DNA from: SSSZ01 sp016790965
GTDB taxonomy: Bacteria; Pseudomonadota; Gammaproteobacteria; Burkholderiales; Rhodocyclaceae
Assembly (NCBI GenBank): GCA_016790965.1
Contig: JAEUNZ010000004.1
Span: forward strand, 47,584 to 111,583
DNA length: 64,000 bases
Direction: 5' to 3'
Shown here: piece after piece, positions 60,076 through 64,000 of the stretch
Layout: each line of letters opens with the position of its first letter
How positions within the stretch are numbered: the stretch's first letter is position 1
The notes under the pieces: generated by a model
The model's input: only the letters and a program-made list of their open reading frames with translations
Told to the model about the DNA's origin: nothing
The model's database searches: none
Program-made: the position numbers and the translations under genes

Positions 60076-60092
60076 TGTAAAGTTTTCCGACA
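60076..60092 (-). promoter_or_regulatory. Possible activator site upstream of the tpsA promoter
   Basis: TGTAAAGTTTTCCGACA (minus strand TGTCGGAAAACTTTACA) lies about 80-95 bp upstream of the candidate -24 element, the usual distance for a sigma-54 enhancer. From memory, similar TGT...ACA motifs occur upstream of sigma-54-dependent exopolysaccharide and exosortase-linked genes in Rhodocyclales; that resemblance is unverified. Confidence 0.3.
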
Positions 60093-60100
60093 CCCCGGGA

Positions 60101-61327
60101 TCAACTGCGGTAGTCGGCGTTGATCTTGACGTAGTCGTAGGACAAGTCGCAGGTATGGACGTTCGCCGTCGCGGTTCCACGGCCCAGTTCGATGCGCACG
60201 GCGATTTCTGCCTGCGCCATGACGCGGGCACCGTCTTCCTCCCGGTAGGAGGCCGCCCGGCCACCCTTTTCCGCCACCAGCACCTCATCAAGCCAGACCC
60301 GCAGCGCATCGACGTCCAGGTCGGCGATGCCGGCATAGCCGATGGCGGCCAGGATGCGCCCCAAATTGGGATCGGAAGCAAAGAAGGCCGTCTTGACCAG
60401 GGGCGAATGGGCCACGGCGTAGGCGACTTGGCGGCATTCCTCCCGATCGCGCCCGCCTTCCACCGCGACGGTAATGAACTTCGTCGCCCCCTCACCGTCC
60501 CGCACGATGGCCTGGGCCAGTTCCACCGCAACAGCGATCAGCGCATCCCGTACGACATCCCAGCCCGGCTCCCGGCCACTGACGAAGGCGGCCCCCGAAG
60601 CGCCGCTGGCCACGAGCACGAAGGAATCGTTGGTTGAGGTATCGCCGTCTACGGTGATGCTGTTGAACGAGGCATCGGCGGCTTCCCGCACCAGGGTTTC
60701 CAGAAGGGGCCGCGCGATTCCCGCATCGGTGGCGACGAAACCCAGCATGGTGGCCATATTGGGCTTGATCATGCCGGCGCCCTTGGACATGCCGGTGACC
60801 GTGACCGTCCGCCCCGCCGCTTGGACTTGACGCGAGGCCGCCTTGGCGACGGTGTCGGTGGTCATGATGGCGTGGGCCGCGGGGTGCCAGTTGTCGGCCT
60901 TGAGGTCGGCCTGGCAGGCGGGCAGGCCGGCGACGAGACGCTCGACGGGAAGGGGCTCGAGAATGACCCCGGTGGAGAAGGGCAGCACCTGCTCCGCCTT
61001 CACGCCGAGGAGTGCGGCCACCGCGGCACAGCTCGCTTGGGCCGCCTGCCGGCCGGGCTCGCCGGTGCCGGCATTGGCGATGCCGGTATTGATGACCAGA
61101 GCGCGGATTTCACTGCCGGAATCCAGATGGCTGCGGCACAACTGCACCGGGGCGGCGCAGAAGCGGTTCTGGGTAAACACCCCCGCGACCGTGCAGCCCG
61201 CGTCGAGGGCGATGAGGGTGAGGTCGCGCCGGTTCTTCTTGCGGATTTCCGCCGCGGCGACTCCGAGGCGGACGCCAGGAACGGGAAAGAGCGCTTCCGG
61301 AGCGGGGGTCTGGTAATTCACGGGCAT
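60101..61327 (-). CDS. argJ: Bifunctional ornithine acetyltransferase/N-acetylglutamate synthase ArgJ
   Basis: A 408-residue enzyme that recycles the acetyl group in arginine biosynthesis. Self-cleavage occurs before the nucleophile Thr193 in KPNMATMLGFVATDA, splitting the chain into alpha and beta subunits. Other family text: GVAAAEIRKKNRRDLTLIALDAGCTVAGVFTQNRFCAAPV, NTGIANAGTGEPG, STGVILEPLPVERL, FNSITVDGDTSTNDS and the C-terminal HTCDLSYDYVKINADYRS. ATG at 61327 has GAGGA upstream and fits homologues. Cytoplasmic. Confidence 0.96.
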   Translation of the reverse strand: MPVNYQTPAPEALFPVPGVRLGVAAAEIRKKNRRDLTLIALDAGCTVAGVFTQNRFCAAPVQLCRSHLDSGSEIRALVINTGIANAGTGEPGRQAAQASCAAVAALLGVKAEQVLPFSTGVILEPLPVERLVAGLPACQADLKADNWHPAAHAIMTTDTVAKAASRQVQAAGRTVTVTGMSKGAGMIKPNMATMLGFVATDAGIARPLLETLVREAADASFNSITVDGDTSTNDSFVLVASGASGAAFVSGREPGWDVVRDALIAVAVELAQAIVRDGEGATKFITVAVEGGRDREECRQVAYAVAHSPLVKTAFFASDPNLGRILAAIGYAGIADLDVDALRVWLDEVLVAEKGGRAASYREEDGARVMAQAEIAVRIELGRGTATANVHTCDLSYDYVKINADYRS

Positions 61328-61657
61328 TGGCGGTCCTCGAAAGGTCAAGCGAAGCCAGCGCCAAACCGGCCGGCGACGCAAACGGGAGTCAGCTACGGCA
61401 AGAGGCCATCTGGTAGTCAGTCACACAGGTTTGCGTAGATGCCGAGGCGCGCATCCGCGCCCCGGGCGCGCGAAGCGAACCGCAGCCATAGCCGAAGCCA
61501 TGGCGAGGATGAGCGACAACGCCAGGGAGGCAAAGACAAGCTTTCATGTTGCGTTATCTGTGGAGCAGGCTACTAGCATAGGCAAGGACGGCATGGGGGC
61601 GCTGCGCTTAGGACGTGTTGCAGTAAGCGACGGGCTTCAGGTCGCTTTGAACACGCC
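61328..61657. other. Gap between secA and argJ with two repeat elements
   Basis: This 330-bp stretch holds a diverged core of the hairpin repeat family (61466-61523) and the complete 52-bp palindrome at 61609-61660. The rest (61328-61460) shows nothing recognisable except a likely argJ ribosome binding site. No gene is supported. Confidence 0.6.
61466..61523. repeat. Copy E: core-only relic of the hairpin repeat family
   Basis: CGCGCGAAGCGAACCGCAGCC then ATAGCCGAAGCCATGGCGAG and GACAACGCC align with the central hairpin and following block of copies A, B and D. The terminal AGAGCCTGTGAA motifs are not visible. It lies between secA and argJ. Confidence 0.4.

Positions 61658-61660
<3 letters not shown>
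61609..61660. repeat. Complete 52-bp palindromic repeat carrying the secA stop codon
   Basis: It starts TAGGACGTGTT and ends AACACGCCCTA, 11-bp inverted ends with one mismatch, with inner arms AGCGAC/GTCGCT. The outermost TAG on the minus strand (61660-61658) is the stop codon of secA. A half copy lies at 2551-2577. The hairpin could end the secA transcript although it lacks a T run. Confidence 0.7.

Positions 61661-64000
<2,340 letters not shown>

Larger units (their letters stand above)
59769..60100. other. tpsA upstream region
   Basis: The 332-bp gap between argJ and tpsA, both minus strand. It contains the candidate activator site, a GC hairpin CGACCCC-ACG-GGGGTCG at 60015-60031 (minus strand, may also serve as argJ 3' structure), the candidate sigma-54 promoter, and a leader hairpin. 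No open frame with plausible codon usage was found. Confidence 0.5.

Noticed and set aside
59769..60100. Cyclic di-GMP riboswitch in the tpsA leader
   Set aside because: The hairpins present do not show the GEMM core sequences; only short GC stems are visible.

Overview
The window comes from a high-GC Gram-negative bacterium. The gene content (MSHA-type pilus, envC-ctpA, a secB-grxC-rhodanese cluster, rpe-gph-trpEGDC, nrdR-ribD-glyA, a TRAP transporter with Tat-exported binding proteins, a Gram-negative porin) points to Betaproteobacteria, most likely Rhodocyclales. The genus cannot be fixed by reading alone. No rRNA, tRNA or CRISPR array was seen. About 60 protein genes are called, two of them cut by the window edges.

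Region 1 (1-6.2 kb, minus strand) is the distal half of an MSHA pilus operon in the order mshE-mshG-mshF-like-two MshA-like pilins-mshC-mshD-mshO. It has a terminator hairpin just after the major pilin, and copies of a mobile-looking repeat sit in two of its gaps. Region 2 (6.3-18.5 kb) is housekeeping: trmL and a hydrolase; the minus-strand operon arsR-rhodanese-grxC-secB-SH3-gpsA headed by a BigR/SqrR-like sulfur regulator with an operator over its -10; envC-ctpA; a ThiF/MoeB protein; nrdR-ribD, glyA and a histidine phosphatase. Region 3 (18.5-24.1 kb) is a TRAP transporter: dctQM on the plus strand and two tandem near-duplicate dctP genes on the minus strand, with an OxyR-boxed dps between them.

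Region 4 (24.1-31.7 kb) holds pmbA, yjgA, mog, a PilZ-like protein, an M17 aminopeptidase, thyA and a Sel1-repeat protein. Region 5 (31.9-37.8 kb) is glycogen metabolism: glk, glgB, glgC and a GH57 glycosidase. Region 6 (37.8-39.6 kb) is a small scar zone with a REP-associated tyrosine transposase between inverted REP-like motifs, a coiled-coil protein, a shortened DUF4160 gene, and a 5' fragment of a group II intron abutting the porin terminator. Region 7 (39.6-48.4 kb) has a porin, a Uma2 protein and rpe-gph-trpEGDC. A short ORF with three Trp codons before trpE looks like a trp leader peptide.

Region 8 (48.2-60.1 kb) is a two-partner secretion operon: a 2,698-residue TpsA exoprotein, a FecR-domain protein and a TpsB porin, with a glycine-zipper lipoprotein gene downstream. 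A candidate sigma-54 promoter lies before tpsA. The window ends with argJ and the 3' part of secA.

The least ordinary signals are: (a) a family of about 150-168 bp hairpin repeats whose outer end supplies the stop codon of the adjoining gene; (b) the TpsA-FecR-TpsB operon with its candidate sigma-54 promoter; (c) the trp leader; (d) the putative persulfide-sensor operon; and (e) the group II intron scar placed where group IIC introns insert.
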